64,000 bases of DNA. Source: Deltaproteobacteria bacterium (GTDB taxonomy: Bacteria; Desulfobacterota; Desulfobacteria; Desulfobacterales; SURF-15). Each line of letters opens with the position of its first letter. The first letter of the stretch is position 1. Shown in pieces: positions 9,214 through 17,923 of this stretch. Position numbers and translations under genes: made by a program. Location of the stretch: contig JAFDFZ010000003.1 of NCBI GenBank assembly GCA_019309565.1, forward strand, positions 24,303 through 88,302. The letters are read 5' to 3'. The notes under the pieces are model-generated. The model was not told the origin of the DNA. It was given only the letters and a program-made list of their open reading frames with translations, and did no database searches.

Positions 9214-10530
9214 CTATGATTTTTGATTCAGTTTTCTAAGCCCTTCTTCCAGTATATCAAATCCGCACTTCAGTTGCTCATCTGTAATTACAAGCGGCAT
9301 CAAGGTTCGAATAACATTTCCGTAAGTGCCGCAGGAGAGCAGAATCAGGCCTTGCTCGAAACAGAACTGAACCAGTTTTTTTGCAGCGTCTGTTGCCGGC
9401 TTCTTAGACTGGCGATCCTCTACCAGCTCCATTGCCATCATCGGGCCTTTTCCGCGGACATCACCGATAATTTCATAGTTTCTAAAAAGAGCATTAAAAC
9501 GATCTGCAATCTTCTCTCCTAAAATAACAGCCTGTTTCATCACATCATCCTGGATAAGTATTTCCAGAACCGCAAGCGCCGCCGCGCACGAAATGGGGTT
9601 GCCTGCAAACGTACCCCCCAGCCCCCCCACATGGACGATTTCCATCATGTCTTTTCGGGCTGTAACCGCAGCTAAAGGCATACCGCCTGCAAGGCTTTTC
9701 GCCAGGATAATGATGTCCGGCTCGATTCCCCAATGTTCGATGGCAAAAAACTTACCCGTCCGACCCACTCCGGTTTGAACTTCGTCTATAATAAGAATGA
9801 TATCATATTTCTGACAGATCCTCTTAAGCTTTATAAAATATTCCGGCGGTGGTGTTATAAACCCTCCTTCCCCCTGAATCGGCTCGGCTATGACAGCGGC
9901 CGTGGCTTCCGGCGCCACATGATCCAAAAAAAATTCTTCAAGATATTCCGCGCAGAAAACGTTGCACTGAGGATATCTCAGGCCAAAGGTACAGCGGTAA
10001 CAGTACGCAAAGGGGATACGATAGACTTCCGGTGCAAAGGGCTCAAAACCGAGTTTGTATGGTTTAATTTTACTGGTAAGTGTCATTGCCATGTAAGTAC
10101 GTCCGTGAAAAGCATTATGAAAACAGATGATTGCGGGTCTCTTCTTGACGTATCGGGCAAGTTTGACTGCGTTTTCCACCGCCTCCGCCCCGCTGTTTGT
10201 AAACATGGTCATCCTGGGAAAATCGCCTGGCGCCAACCCGTTCAGTTTTTCCGCCAGATTCACGTAGCTATCGTACATGGCCACATGAAAACAGGTGTGG
10301 ATAAATCTTCCTGCCTGCTCTTTGATGGCGGCAACCACCTTCGGGTGACAGTGCCCAACATTGTTTACACCGATCCCACCAGCAAAGTCGATCAGCTCCC
10401 TTCCCCCCACATCGACCATAACCGCACCTCTGGCGCTTTGAATGAAGGCTGTGGTCACATTGAAAGGGGCTTGTGGTATGTGCGTCTTCCGATTCTTAAA
10501 AAGAGTCTCAGATGCGATAGACATTTCCAT
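9214..10530 (-). CDS. Class III aminotransferase (GABA/acetylornithine aminotransferase-like)
   Basis: 438 residues. PLP enzyme transferring an amino group, usually from the omega position of GABA, beta-alanine or similar. Visible are FTNSGAEAVENAVKLAR, the HNAFHGRTYMAM loop, LIIDEVQTGVGRTGKFFA with the PLP Asp, and the lysine in IILAKSLAGGMPLAAV. An extra CYRCTFGLRYPQCNVFC segment is frequent in GabT-like proteins of anaerobes. AAGGAG lies just before the ATG. It is the first gene of the minus-strand operon, with a sigma-54 promoter about 55 bases upstream. Transamination would yield an aldehyde that the AOR two genes later could oxidise. Exact substrate unknown. Confidence 0.85.
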   Translation of the reverse strand: MEMSIASETLFKNRKTHIPQAPFNVTTAFIQSARGAVMVDVGGRELIDFAGGIGVNNVGHCHPKVVAAIKEQAGRFIHTCFHVAMYDSYVNLAEKLNGLAPGDFPRMTMFTNSGAEAVENAVKLARYVKKRPAIICFHNAFHGRTYMAMTLTSKIKPYKLGFEPFAPEVYRIPFAYCYRCTFGLRYPQCNVFCAEYLEEFFLDHVAPEATAAVIAEPIQGEGGFITPPPEYFIKLKRICQKYDIILIIDEVQTGVGRTGKFFAIEHWGIEPDIIILAKSLAGGMPLAAVTARKDMMEIVHVGGLGGTFAGNPISCAAALAVLEILIQDDVMKQAVILGEKIADRFNALFRNYEIIGDVRGKGPMMAMELVEDRQSKKPATDAAKKLVQFCFEQGLILLSCGTYGNVIRTLMPLVITDEQLKCGFDILEEGLRKLNQKS

Positions 10531-10584
10531 TTTCTCCTTGTTTTAAAGTTGTTCGGGAAAAGCCTGTGCAAAATGAATTGTTAC

Positions 10585-10599
10585 GCAAGCTTTATACCA
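10585..10599 (-). promoter_or_regulatory. Sigma-54 (RpoN) promoter for the aminotransferase operon
   Basis: On the minus strand the site reads TGGTATAAAGCTTGC: GG and GC are separated by exactly ten bases, and the TGG and TTGC cores of the -24/-12 consensus match. Transcription would start near 10573, about 43 bases before the ATG at 10530. The divergent neighbour encodes a sigma-54 activator, which supports the call. Confidence 0.7.
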
Positions 10600-10710
10600 T
10601 ATGAATTTTATCTGGAACCTATCAATTTTTTCTATTATGTCAATGTGTTGCGAGATCATACTCATAAACTGCAAAATATTTTTCAAAACAGCCTATGTAT
10701 TCTTGCATAA

Positions 10711-10739
10711 TTTATGAATATATGCATAAATAATTCATA
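10711..10739. promoter_or_regulatory. Candidate enhancer site for the divergent sigma-54 activator
   Basis: AT-rich palindromic block: TTTATG/CATAAA arms at 10711-10716 and 10725-10730, overlapped by TATGAAT/ATTCATA arms at 10713-10719 and 10733-10739. It lies 110-140 bases upstream of the -24/-12 site, the normal distance for an activator-binding site. The rest of the 319-base intergenic region shows nothing else clear. Confidence 0.45.
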
Positions 10740-10849
10740 TCCTGATTACGAAATATGAAAGTTTCTGCTTCCATTCTCTTATGTTGGCTTAATCAAAAGG
10801 CACGGCGATTAAGATCATAGAGGAATTTCTTTTACCACAGGAGGCCATC

Positions 10850-12631
10850 ATGTCCGCGCACGCTCGGCAGTTATCATCGGCTGATTTACAAACGCAAGCG
10901 CCTGCTGTCAGGCAGGCGTTTGCAGAGGAGGCTTTGAGATCAATAAAGGAGCTTCTTATTGCAGTGAACGTAAATGGAAAAATCCTCTTCTGTACCCGAA
11001 AAGCCAAGGAAAAGCTGAAAATTCGATCCGGAAGTCATCTAAAAAATACACTGCCGGAATTCTGGCCGAATGTACAATGCACCCTGAAAGACGGCTCTGC
11101 CAGATCTGATCTGCATTTTAAAAAACTGAATCGATCCTTTGTTGGTACAATCATTCCTGTTACAGATCAGCAGACATTGCTCGGCGCACTTTGTCTGTTT
11201 GAAGACAACTGGAAATCCACAGAAATTTCCCGCCAAATGCTTTCTGTCCCGGAGCTTAGCAGAGAATTTAATGAGATTTTTAACTCCTGTTCTGAAGGAT
11301 TATGGATCTGTGATGCCAAGGCCAATGTGATTTGGATCAATACGGCCTCAGAAAGGCTAAACAATATCCACAGAGATGATGTTGTGGGGCGGAATATGAA
11401 GGACTTGGTGAGGGAAGGATTTGTAGATCGTTCAGCCACACTTGAGGTTTTGAAAAAAAAATCAAAAGTGGACATGATCCAACAAACCAGAAATGGTTTA
11501 AAATTAATGATCACAGCCAAGCCTATTTTTGATGAAAAGGGCCGCCTGTTCCGTGTTGTAGTTACAGAGAGAGATATTACAGAGATCGAAAAATTACATC
11601 AGGAATTAAAGGAACAAACAGCCATAAGGGATCAGTTTCGCACTCACATGTTAGAGATGCAAATGGCGAAGCTTGAATCTCGCCGCGTCATTGCACGAAG
11701 TCCCTGCTTCGTGAACACACTTAAACAGGCCATGAAGCTCAGCAAGGTAGACTCCACTGTCTTGATAGAAGGGGAGTCGGGTACCGGAAAAGGGTTGATA
11801 GCAGAATTGATTCATAGATATTCTAACCGTGCGAGCCGCCCTATGATAAAGATAAACTGCGGTGCAATTCCAGAATCACTGGTAGAGTCCGAGTTGTTCG
11901 GATATGAAAAAGGAGCTTTTACCGGTGCACACAGAGAAGGAAAGCCTGGGTATTTTGAACTTGCCGATGGAGGGATTCTGCTTCTTGATGAAATCGTTGA
12001 ACTGCCGATGTCCTCACAGGTAAAGTTACTTCGGTTTCTTGAGGACGGACACATCAGCCGTGTTGGAGCCACCGTTTCCCGAAAACTGGATATCCGCATT
12101 CTGGCTACTTCAAACCGCAGCCTGGAATCTGCTGTAAATCAAGGGGAGTTCCGTCTCGACCTTTACTACCGTCTCAACGTGATTCCGATCCGTGTTCCCC
12201 CTCTCAGAGAAAGAAGAGATTGTATCTTACCGCTGGTTTATCATTACATACAACATTTTTGTAAAAAATATAATATTAATAGGCCATTACGATTCAGCCC
12301 GGATGCAACCGAAGCTCTGCTGGCTTACCCATTTCCAGGAAACGTGCGTGAGTTGATGAACCTGTGTGAACGAATGGTTGTTATGTACGAAGGAGACAGG
12401 GTCGACTTAAAAGATCTACCGAAAGAGTTTTTCTCTTATAAGAAGCTTCGGCCTTTGCCTTTTTCACTAGAACTTGAAAATCAACCTCTTCATAGAATAT
12501 TGGAAGCCGTTGAAAAGCATGTTTTAAAAAACGCAATGGAAAAGTTCGGTACACAGGCCAGGGCATCAGAGGCCCTTAATGTAAATCAATCGACAATCGC
12601 AAGAAAGCTTAGAAAATACGGCATTAGTTAA
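10850..12631 (+). CDS. PAS-containing sigma-54-dependent transcriptional activator
   Basis: 593 residues, start supported by CACAGGAGGCCATC. Order: an N-terminal sensory segment (to ~130) that may hold a degenerate PAS fold; a PAS domain around 140-255 (EGLWICDAKANVIWINTASE); a short coiled linker; an AAA+ domain from about 285 with Walker A GESGTGKG near 307, intact GAFTGA near 355 and Walker B ILLLDEI; and a C-terminal Fis-type helix-turn-helix (ASEALNVNQSTIARKLRKYG). The intact GAFTGA loop implies true sigma-54 contact. No receiver domain exists, so it probably senses a small ligand directly. It is divergent from the aminotransferase/AOR/transporter operon and is the likely activator. Confidence 0.92.
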   Translation: MSAHARQLSSADLQTQAPAVRQAFAEEALRSIKELLIAVNVNGKILFCTRKAKEKLKIRSGSHLKNTLPEFWPNVQCTLKDGSARSDLHFKKLNRSFVGTIIPVTDQQTLLGALCLFEDNWKSTEISRQMLSVPELSREFNEIFNSCSEGLWICDAKANVIWINTASERLNNIHRDDVVGRNMKDLVREGFVDRSATLEVLKKKSKVDMIQQTRNGLKLMITAKPIFDEKGRLFRVVVTERDITEIEKLHQELKEQTAIRDQFRTHMLEMQMAKLESRRVIARSPCFVNTLKQAMKLSKVDSTVLIEGESGTGKGLIAELIHRYSNRASRPMIKINCGAIPESLVESELFGYEKGAFTGAHREGKPGYFELADGGILLLDEIVELPMSSQVKLLRFLEDGHISRVGATVSRKLDIRILATSNRSLESAVNQGEFRLDLYYRLNVIPIRVPPLRERRDCILPLVYHYIQHFCKKYNINRPLRFSPDATEALLAYPFPGNVRELMNLCERMVVMYEGDRVDLKDLPKEFFSYKKLRPLPFSLELENQPLHRILEAVEKHVLKNAMEKFGTQARASEALNVNQSTIARKLRKYGIS

Positions 12632-12655
12632 TCTAGGGTGATAAAGGATAGAGCA

Positions 12656-13031
12656 TTGAGACTCAGGAAAGTTACTCTCAGCGATGTTGCCAAATCGGTT
12701 CATGTGGCCCCCATCAACGGTTTCCAGGGCTTTGAAAAACGACCCCAGAATCAGCGCAGCGACCAAAGAAATAATTCGGCGTGTTTCTAAGGAAATGGGT
12801 TTCCAGGTGCCGGAAGATGTCGCGGTGGTAGGCTTCGATGATGCGGATACAGAACTTATGACCTATCTGCGGTTGACTACGATAAGCTATGATGTTCGAG
12901 AAATGGGCCGGCTGGCAGCAAAAGCCATGATCGAAAGAATTGAAGCGATCAACAACCCCCTGGTTCGAACGGTGTTAGAGCCTAAACTGGTTATTCGTCA
13001 TTCGTGTGGATTTCATCTGCACTCCAGTTGA
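12656..13031 (+). pseudogene. Decayed LacI-family repressor (frameshift plus large internal deletion)
   Basis: From the TTG at 12656 the frame reads LRKVTLSDVAKSVHVAP, a LacI helix-turn-helix. One extra C in the run of five at about 12708-12712 then shifts the frame. In the next frame the sequence continues STVSRALKNDPRISAATKEI and KEMGFQ, the rest of the DNA-binding domain. It jumps directly to VPEDVAVVGFDD, which normally lies some 200 residues later in the effector domain, and runs to the end. So roughly 200 codons are missing and a one-base frameshift is present. The original gene may have regulated the adjacent amidohydrolase or transporter genes. Confidence 0.8.
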
Positions 13032-13124
13032 TGGGAAGACCACATCCGACAGCTTTTTGTGGATGTAACCCAAACCAGTCAGTGTACTTTCATCGCCCTT
13101 ACCTTAATGTGAAAGGAGAAAATC

Positions 13125-14579
13125 ATGGCTTCTGCTACCACGCTGATCAAGGCATCCTATATTATCGCTTTTGACGGAAAGCAACATTGCTACTTGAAGG
13201 ACGCAGAGCTTGCATTTCAGGATGACACCATCATTTATGTCGGAGAAAAATACGGAGAGCCGGCTGAAAATACAATCGATGCCTACGGCAAGGTGCTCTG
13301 CCCGGGATTTATCAGCACCCACGCACATCTTTTCGAATCACCCATGGACCGCTCCTTCATAGAAGACAAGGGCAATCCCCGGTTTTACATGTCCGGTCTG
13401 TATGAGAATCTGCCTGCCCGCGGCATGGCCATGGATGATGAGATGAGGTCTGTCTGTCTTAAATATTCCCTTGCTGAACTTCTGCGCTCGGGAACCACAA
13501 CCGTGGTTGAACTCGGCCCAGCCTGCGATGAGTTGGCCGAGTATATTTCCTTGCTCGGTAACAGGGTCTATTTCGGCCCCATTTACCGATCTGCGAGGTG
13601 GTATACGCCCGATGGCAAACAGGTCCTTTATGAATGGGCTGAAGATAAGGGCTTTAAGGCTATGGAACAGGCACTTGAATTTATCAAGGCCCACGAGAAT
13701 ACCTGCAATGGCCTGCTTAAAGGAGTTATCGCACCCTCTCAGATAGATACCTGCACACCCGAACTTTTAAAGGAAAGCCATAAGGCAGCCATGGAACTTG
13801 GAACACCCTTGACCATCCACACCTCCCAGGCCGTTGTTGAATTCAACGAGATGCTACGTCGTCACGGCAAAACACCGGTCGCCTGGTTAAACGATCTTGG
13901 ATGTCTTGATGAAAACACCTTGCTTGGCCACGCTATCATAATAGGAGGAAGCTCCTGGACAAATTACCCGGCAGGGGATCTTGAGATCATGGCCGGCTCG
14001 GGTTGCTCGGTGGCCCATGCTCCATGGGTTTTTGCCCGACGAGGCATTGTTATGGAATCTTTTCATAAATACCAGAAAGCAGGTGTGAATATGACCCTGG
14101 GTACCGACACATGCCCTCAGAACATGATCCAGGCCATGCGCTGGGCCTCTGTGCTGTCCAAGATCATGGAGCGCAATACAGAGTCGACAACAGCAGCCGA
14201 TGTATTCAACGCGGCCACTTTAAATGCAGCAAGGATATTGGGCCGCAAAGATTTAGGCCGACTGGCAACCGGGGCTAAGGCGGATATCGTTATTTTTTCA
14301 GCAGACAGCACAAACATGGTCCCGATGCGCGATCCGGTGAAGAATATCGTCTATAGCGCCGAGATGGAAGATGTGGAAACCGTAATCGTCAACGGACGTA
14401 CGGTGGTGGAAGGCGGCAGAGTGCTGGGCGCGGACATTCGCGAACTGAACCGTAGGGTTCAGGAGGCCGGAGAAAAACTATGGCCGAGGCTGTCAAACTA
14501 CGACTGGGCAGAAAGAAGCGTTGATGAACTATCACCGCCAAGTTTTCCGTATTTAAATGAGCGGCTCGAAAATCCTTAA
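13125..14579 (+). CDS. Amidohydrolase, TRZ/ATZ/SsnA-type metal-dependent hydrolase
   Basis: 484 residues, start supported by GAAAGGAGAAAATC. TIM-barrel amidohydrolase superfamily: GFISTHAHLFES gives the HxH metal ligands near residues 66-68; later ligands are the His in TIHTSQ, the His in LLGHAII and the Asp in TLGTDTCPQ. The small beta-domain is formed by both ends (LIKASYIIAFDG and the GAKADIVIF region). Relatives deaminate or dechlorinate N-heterocycles, guanine or methylthioadenosine. The substrate cannot be fixed. It follows the regulator and the broken LacI gene and could belong to the same catabolic regulon as the divergent operon. Confidence 0.85.
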   Translation: MASATTLIKASYIIAFDGKQHCYLKDAELAFQDDTIIYVGEKYGEPAENTIDAYGKVLCPGFISTHAHLFESPMDRSFIEDKGNPRFYMSGLYENLPARGMAMDDEMRSVCLKYSLAELLRSGTTTVVELGPACDELAEYISLLGNRVYFGPIYRSARWYTPDGKQVLYEWAEDKGFKAMEQALEFIKAHENTCNGLLKGVIAPSQIDTCTPELLKESHKAAMELGTPLTIHTSQAVVEFNEMLRRHGKTPVAWLNDLGCLDENTLLGHAIIIGGSSWTNYPAGDLEIMAGSGCSVAHAPWVFARRGIVMESFHKYQKAGVNMTLGTDTCPQNMIQAMRWASVLSKIMERNTESTTAADVFNAATLNAARILGRKDLGRLATGAKADIVIFSADSTNMVPMRDPVKNIVYSAEMEDVETVIVNGRTVVEGGRVLGADIRELNRRVQEAGEKLWPRLSNYDWAERSVDELSPPSFPYLNERLENP

Positions 14580-14639
14580 AACCAGGCAAGCATGTTTGAA
14601 ATTTGCTTCCCCTATAGCGGCTGCGATACGAGCTGCGGT

Positions 14640-14717
14640 GTTCAGGGGTTCAGAGTTCGCAGTTCAGGTTTGAACATATAACCTTGAGCCTGAGCACTGA
14701 ACGCTGAACCCCTGAAC
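14640..14717. repeat. Perfect 14-bp inverted repeat in a GTTCAG-rich tract
   Basis: GTTCAGGGGTTCAG at 14640-14653 is the exact reverse complement of 14704-14717, with further GTTCAG/CTGAAC units between and after. Located after the amidohydrolase gene. It may act as a terminator hairpin or be a simple-sequence repeat remnant. No U-tract is seen. Confidence 0.6.
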
Positions 14718-14866
14718 ACTGAACACTTACACTCAAAAGCCTGTGGATTGCAATACCTAATCGAAATTGTTCGACTAACTTAATCACATACGATCGCGAC
14801 GTAAGGACCTGATGAACAGACTCCCGACCGCCTGGGTTATCGTATTTTTATCTTTACATCACAAGC

Positions 14867-14901
14867 TATAGATGACTATACTACGTTGTAGTCAATCTAT
14901 A
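14867..14901. promoter_or_regulatory. Operator-like palindrome upstream of the SHOCT gene
   Basis: TATAGAT...ATCTATA arms enclose an inner ACTAC-GTT-GTAGT palindrome (14880-14892). The inner part resembles operators of BlaI/CopY-type repressors, which often control copper or cell-envelope stress genes. It lies 80-115 bases before the start at 14983. No such repressor gene is in the window. Confidence 0.4.
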
Positions 14902-14982
14902 ATCTTAACCCAATTTCGGCTTCCGAAACGGGTAATAATTAATGCCTCAACGATACATTTTCTTTTTTTAGGAGAATATACG

Positions 14983-15333
14983 ATGTTTTCACAAATATTA
15001 CAGTCAGTTTTCATCGCCTTATGGTCACTTTTTTACACCCCTAATAATGCCTTCGCCCAGCAGGGACAATACGGTGGCTGGCATATGGGTCCCGGTATGA
15101 TGGGGTCCTGGGGAATGGGGTGGTTTGGTATGATTTTTATGATGATTTTCTGGGTGCTGGTGATCGTAGGGTTGATTTTTCTTATCAAGTGGTTGATTCA
15201 GGCATCCCGAAGCCCAGGTGGCACAGAGCGACACAGCAGCTTGCGGGCCCTTGATATACTAAAGGAGCGCTATGCCAGAGGCGAGATCGATAAGGCAGAG
15301 TTTGAAGCAAAGAAAAAAGATCTTTTAGAATAG
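14983..15333 (+). CDS. Small membrane protein with SHOCT domain
   Basis: 116 residues from the ATG at 14983, chosen because TTAGGAGAATATACG precedes it; a longer upstream reading has no ribosome site. The N-terminus is a signal peptide or first membrane segment ending near NAFAQQG. A Gly/Met/Trp-rich stretch follows ([17 protein letters not shown]), then a membrane helix ([19 protein letters not shown]). The C-terminal SHOCT motif reads [25 protein letters not shown] proteins are small, often membrane-tethered and frequently near copper or envelope-stress genes; their biochemical role is unsettled. The Met/His-rich segment could bind metal, which is inference. Confidence 0.8.
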   Translation: MFSQILQSVFIALWSLFYTPNNAFAQQGQYGGWHMGPGMMGSWGMGWFGMIFMMIFWVLVIVGLIFLIKWLIQASRSPGGTERHSSLRALDILKERYARGEIDKAEFEAKKKDLLE

Positions 15334-15358
15334 TTTGCTGCTTTGATCTAAAGTGGAA

Positions 15359-15526
15359 ATGTTGCCGAAGGACTGTCGTTTCTATTTTCGCTCTATCATG
15401 GTTCGAGAAGGGAAAAATGATTTTGATCGCTTCGTCACAGAGATCGAGCAGCAATGGGGATGGCGATGCAGGGAAGCTGATAAGCGAAAAAACAAAGAAA
15501 AAGAATATGAAAAAGGGGAAACCTGA
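15359..15526 (+). CDS. Possible small protein, 55 residues, unknown
   Basis: Open frame from the ATG at 15359 to TGA at 15524-15526. The product begins MLPKDCRFYFRSIMVREG and ends in a Lys/Glu-rich tail. It fills the gap between the SHOCT gene and the next gene, ending 12 bases before the latter's start. The only ribosome-like signal is weak (AAGTGGA). I do not recognise the family. The FYFRSIMVREGKNDFDRFV stretch looks protein-like, but the frame could be chance. Confidence 0.35.
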   Translation: MLPKDCRFYFRSIMVREGKNDFDRFVTEIEQQWGWRCREADKRKNKEKEYEKGET

Positions 15527-15538
15527 AGGAGGATTGAA

Positions 15539-15934
15539 ATGTCTGAACATGATCTGCGCGATGCGTTATACGGTTCTTTTAAAAACCGCGCAATGATGTA
15601 TTATTATATTTTTGATGAAATGAGAAAAGAGATCGGAGAAGAAAAGGCTGCCGAAATAATGAAAAGAGCAATCTATAAGAGGGGGCTTGAAATAGGTAAG
15701 CAGTTTGCACGATATGCTCCATCTGATATGAACGGTATTAAAGAGGCCTTTCTTGCCTTTATTCCCGATGAGGGAAAGATGTTTGAACCTGAACTGCTGC
15801 GTTGCGATTCAGAAGGTGTGGATATAAAATTTCATCGTTGCCCCCTTCGATATCGGAAAGCACGGGAAAGGGAATGCCTCCTGCCACCATTCTGGACAGC
15901 TCTATATCATCCCACATCTTGGTATATTTTGTGA
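15539..15934 (+). CDS. L-2-amino-thiazoline-4-carboxylate hydrolase-like protein, C-terminus atypical
   Basis: 131 residues with a good ribosome site (GAAGGAGGATTGAA). Residues 1-103 follow the pattern I know for this family: KNRAMMYYYIFDEMRKEIGE, AAEIMKRAIYKRGLEIGKQF, then FEPELLRCD and DIKFHRCPL. After CPL, where relatives carry a helix and an (A/D)xGTFE motif, this protein switches to RYRKARERECLLPPFW and stops, with no match in the other two frames. The 3' end therefore looks replaced or scrambled, and activity is doubtful. Family members hydrolyse a cyclic cysteine precursor; the convergent cysK-cysE operon makes that context suggestive. Confidence 0.55.
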   Translation: MSEHDLRDALYGSFKNRAMMYYYIFDEMRKEIGEEKAAEIMKRAIYKRGLEIGKQFARYAPSDMNGIKEAFLAFIPDEGKMFEPELLRCDSEGVDIKFHRCPLRYRKARERECLLPPFWTALYHPTSWYIL

Positions 15935-15965
15935 ACAAAAACCTGAAACCATAAGAAACAGGAGC

Positions 15966-16178
15966 TTAATATGTGCAGCTTGTACTCTGTCTCTTATCAT
16001 CTCCATCGACCAGGTGTTTGATCCCTTTCTTTTGCATGAACCAGATGGGACATGAATTACGGAACTTGCAGTAAATTTCAGGATCACGACACTTAAGACA
16101 TTCTTTGCAAAGATATACGGTGTGTTTCATGCACATATAGCTGGTTTCGATTTCAGGATGACATGAGCATTTTCCCAT
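15966..16178 (-). CDS. Small Cys-rich putative zinc-binding protein
   Basis: 70 residues from the ATG at 16178, chosen because CGGAGGTGGAAAAC precedes it. It has nine Cys and two His mostly in metal-binding spacing: CSCHPEIETSYMCMKHTVYL then CKECLKC and a CxxxxxxC pair. The pattern is B-box-zinc-finger-like. It lies 39 bases downstream of cysE on the same strand, so it is probably the third gene of the cysK-cysE operon. Function unknown; a thiol- or metal-sensing role would fit the context but is inference. Confidence 0.6.
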   Translation of the reverse strand: MGKCSCHPEIETSYMCMKHTVYLCKECLKCRDPEIYCKFRNSCPIWFMQKKGIKHLVDGDDKRQSTSCTY

Positions 16179-16217
16179 GTTTTCCACCTCCGAGATTTCA
16201 TCCATCGATTGCTTCTA

Positions 16218-16922
16218 TCAGATAGAAAAGTCTTCTTTTAATACGACCTCTTTTTCATCGCTTACAGCAGTCGGCCGCGATTCCCAAACAGGTTGGGTTC
16301 GTTTCTCCAGTTGCTCGATGCGCTCTATCATGGAATCAAGCATTGACCAGATGACGTCGGGTAATTTATCGTGGTTCAGATCGGGCGTGTCCTTAACAGC
16401 CCGATGGTTATTTCGCTCGATCTCCCGGCCCGGGATACCCACCACAATCGAATTGGGTCGCACGGGCTTCACGACCACGGCATTGGCCCCGATGCGGCTG
16501 TTTCTTCCGACAGTGATGGGCCCCAGGATCCTGGCACCTGCACCGACCACCACCTCATCCTCCAGCGTAGGATGGCGTTTCCCCCTCTGAAGACTCGTTC
16601 CACCGAGAGTAACACCCTGGTATAATGTGACATTGGCACCGATTTCGGTTGTCTCCCCGATCACAACCCCCATGCCATGATCAATAAAAAAACGGGGGCC
16701 AATCCTGGCTCCTGGATGAATCTCGATTCCGGTCAATCCCCTCATCACATGGGATACCCAGCGCGCCAGCAACCTGGCACCATGCCTCCACAACCAGTGT
16801 GCCAGTCTATAACCCCAGATTGCGTGCAACCCGGGATAGCAAAGCAATACTTCCATCACGTTTCTTGCCGCGGGATCGCGCTCAAAAACAGCATCGATAT
16901 CCTGTCTTATTATTTTAAACAT
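16218..16922 (-). CDS. cysE: Serine O-acetyltransferase
   Basis: 234 residues. Acetylates L-serine with acetyl-CoA, the first step of cysteine synthesis. The N-terminal helical part ([20 protein letters not shown]) is followed by left-handed beta-helix hexapeptide repeats ([40 protein letters not shown]), including the catalytic Asp-His pair in FIDHGMG. The C-terminal tail is longer than in short EpsC-type enzymes and lacks the canonical terminal Ile, ending KEDFSI; whether it docks CysK is unclear. It is 65 bases downstream of cysK on the same strand. Confidence 0.92.
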   Translation of the reverse strand: MFKIIRQDIDAVFERDPAARNVMEVLLCYPGLHAIWGYRLAHWLWRHGARLLARWVSHVMRGLTGIEIHPGARIGPRFFIDHGMGVVIGETTEIGANVTLYQGVTLGGTSLQRGKRHPTLEDEVVVGAGARILGPITVGRNSRIGANAVVVKPVRPNSIVVGIPGREIERNNHRAVKDTPDLNHDKLPDVIWSMLDSMIERIEQLEKRTQPVWESRPTAVSDEKEVVLKEDFSI

Positions 16923-16987
16923 GTTTCACCTTAAAAATACCCCGTCTCCTTAATCTTAAACCCGTTTACACATCCACATAATGAAAA

Positions 16988-17923
16988 TCAACTATCCGCA
17001 AGATCCTGAAACAATGGCGTGCTCAAGTATCGTTCCCCAAACGATGGAACAATTACAACAATCAGTTTATCGGCGTTGGCCTGCCGACGCGCTACCTGCA
17101 ACCCTGCCCAAATCGCTGCACCGGATGAGATACCCACAAGCAATCCTTCCTCAGAAGCCATTCGACGGGCCGTTGTAAAAGCGTCTTCGTTTTTAACCCG
17201 AATGACTTCATCGTAAATGTCTGTGTTGAGCACCTCCGGAACAAAGCCGGCACCAATGCCCTGGATGGGGTGAGGCCCTTTCTTACCGCCTGAAAGAACA
17301 GGGGAAGCCTCGGGTTCAACGGCGATTGCCTGAAAAGACTCTTTCCGGGCCTTAATGACTTCGCCCACACCGGTGATCGTCCCTCCGGTTCCAACACCCG
17401 CCACCAGAATATCGACCTCACCATCGGTATCGTACCAGATTTCCTCGGCTGTGGTTCGGCGATGAATTTCGGGATTTGCAGGGTTGTTGAATTGTTGCGG
17501 AATAAAATATCGCGGATCAGAAGCTGCCATCTCCTCTGCTTTTCGAATGGCACCAGCCATGCCTTCTTCTCCCGGGGTGAGAACAAGCTCGGCCCCATAA
17601 GCCCGCAGCAACATCCGCCGCTCCCTGCTCATCGTATCCGGCATCGTTAGAACACATTTATACCCCCGGGCTGCACACACAAATGCCAGCGCAATACCGG
17701 TATTGCCGCTGGTCGGCTCCAGGATGATGGTGTCATGTCCAATCAACCCTGCCTTCTCGGCCGCATCGATCATGGATACCCCTATGCGATCTTTAACACT
17801 GTGAGCCGGATTGTAGAATTCAAGTTTTGCCACGACACTGGCGGCACAACCTTCGGCCAGGCGGCGGATCCGCACAAGAGGCGTGTTGCCGATCAATTCA
17901 GTAACATCATTTGCAATCTTCAT
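16988..17923 (-). CDS. cysK: Cysteine synthase A (O-acetylserine sulfhydrylase)
   Basis: 311 residues, PLP enzyme forming cysteine from O-acetylserine and sulfide. Seen: [11 protein letters not shown] at the N-terminus, the PLP lysine in HSVKDRIG, the substrate loop [10 protein letters not shown], and the phosphate-binding glycine loop [13 protein letters not shown]. Full length, with no disruption. It is first gene of the cysK-cysE operon, an order common in Desulfobacterota and Firmicutes. No T-box or clear riboswitch was found upstream. Confidence 0.95.
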   Translation of the reverse strand: MKIANDVTELIGNTPLVRIRRLAEGCAASVVAKLEFYNPAHSVKDRIGVSMIDAAEKAGLIGHDTIILEPTSGNTGIALAFVCAARGYKCVLTMPDTMSRERRMLLRAYGAELVLTPGEEGMAGAIRKAEEMAASDPRYFIPQQFNNPANPEIHRRTTAEEIWYDTDGEVDILVAGVGTGGTITGVGEVIKARKESFQAIAVEPEASPVLSGGKKGPHPIQGIGAGFVPEVLNTDIYDEVIRVKNEDAFTTARRMASEEGLLVGISSGAAIWAGLQVARRQANADKLIVVIVPSFGERYLSTPLFQDLADS

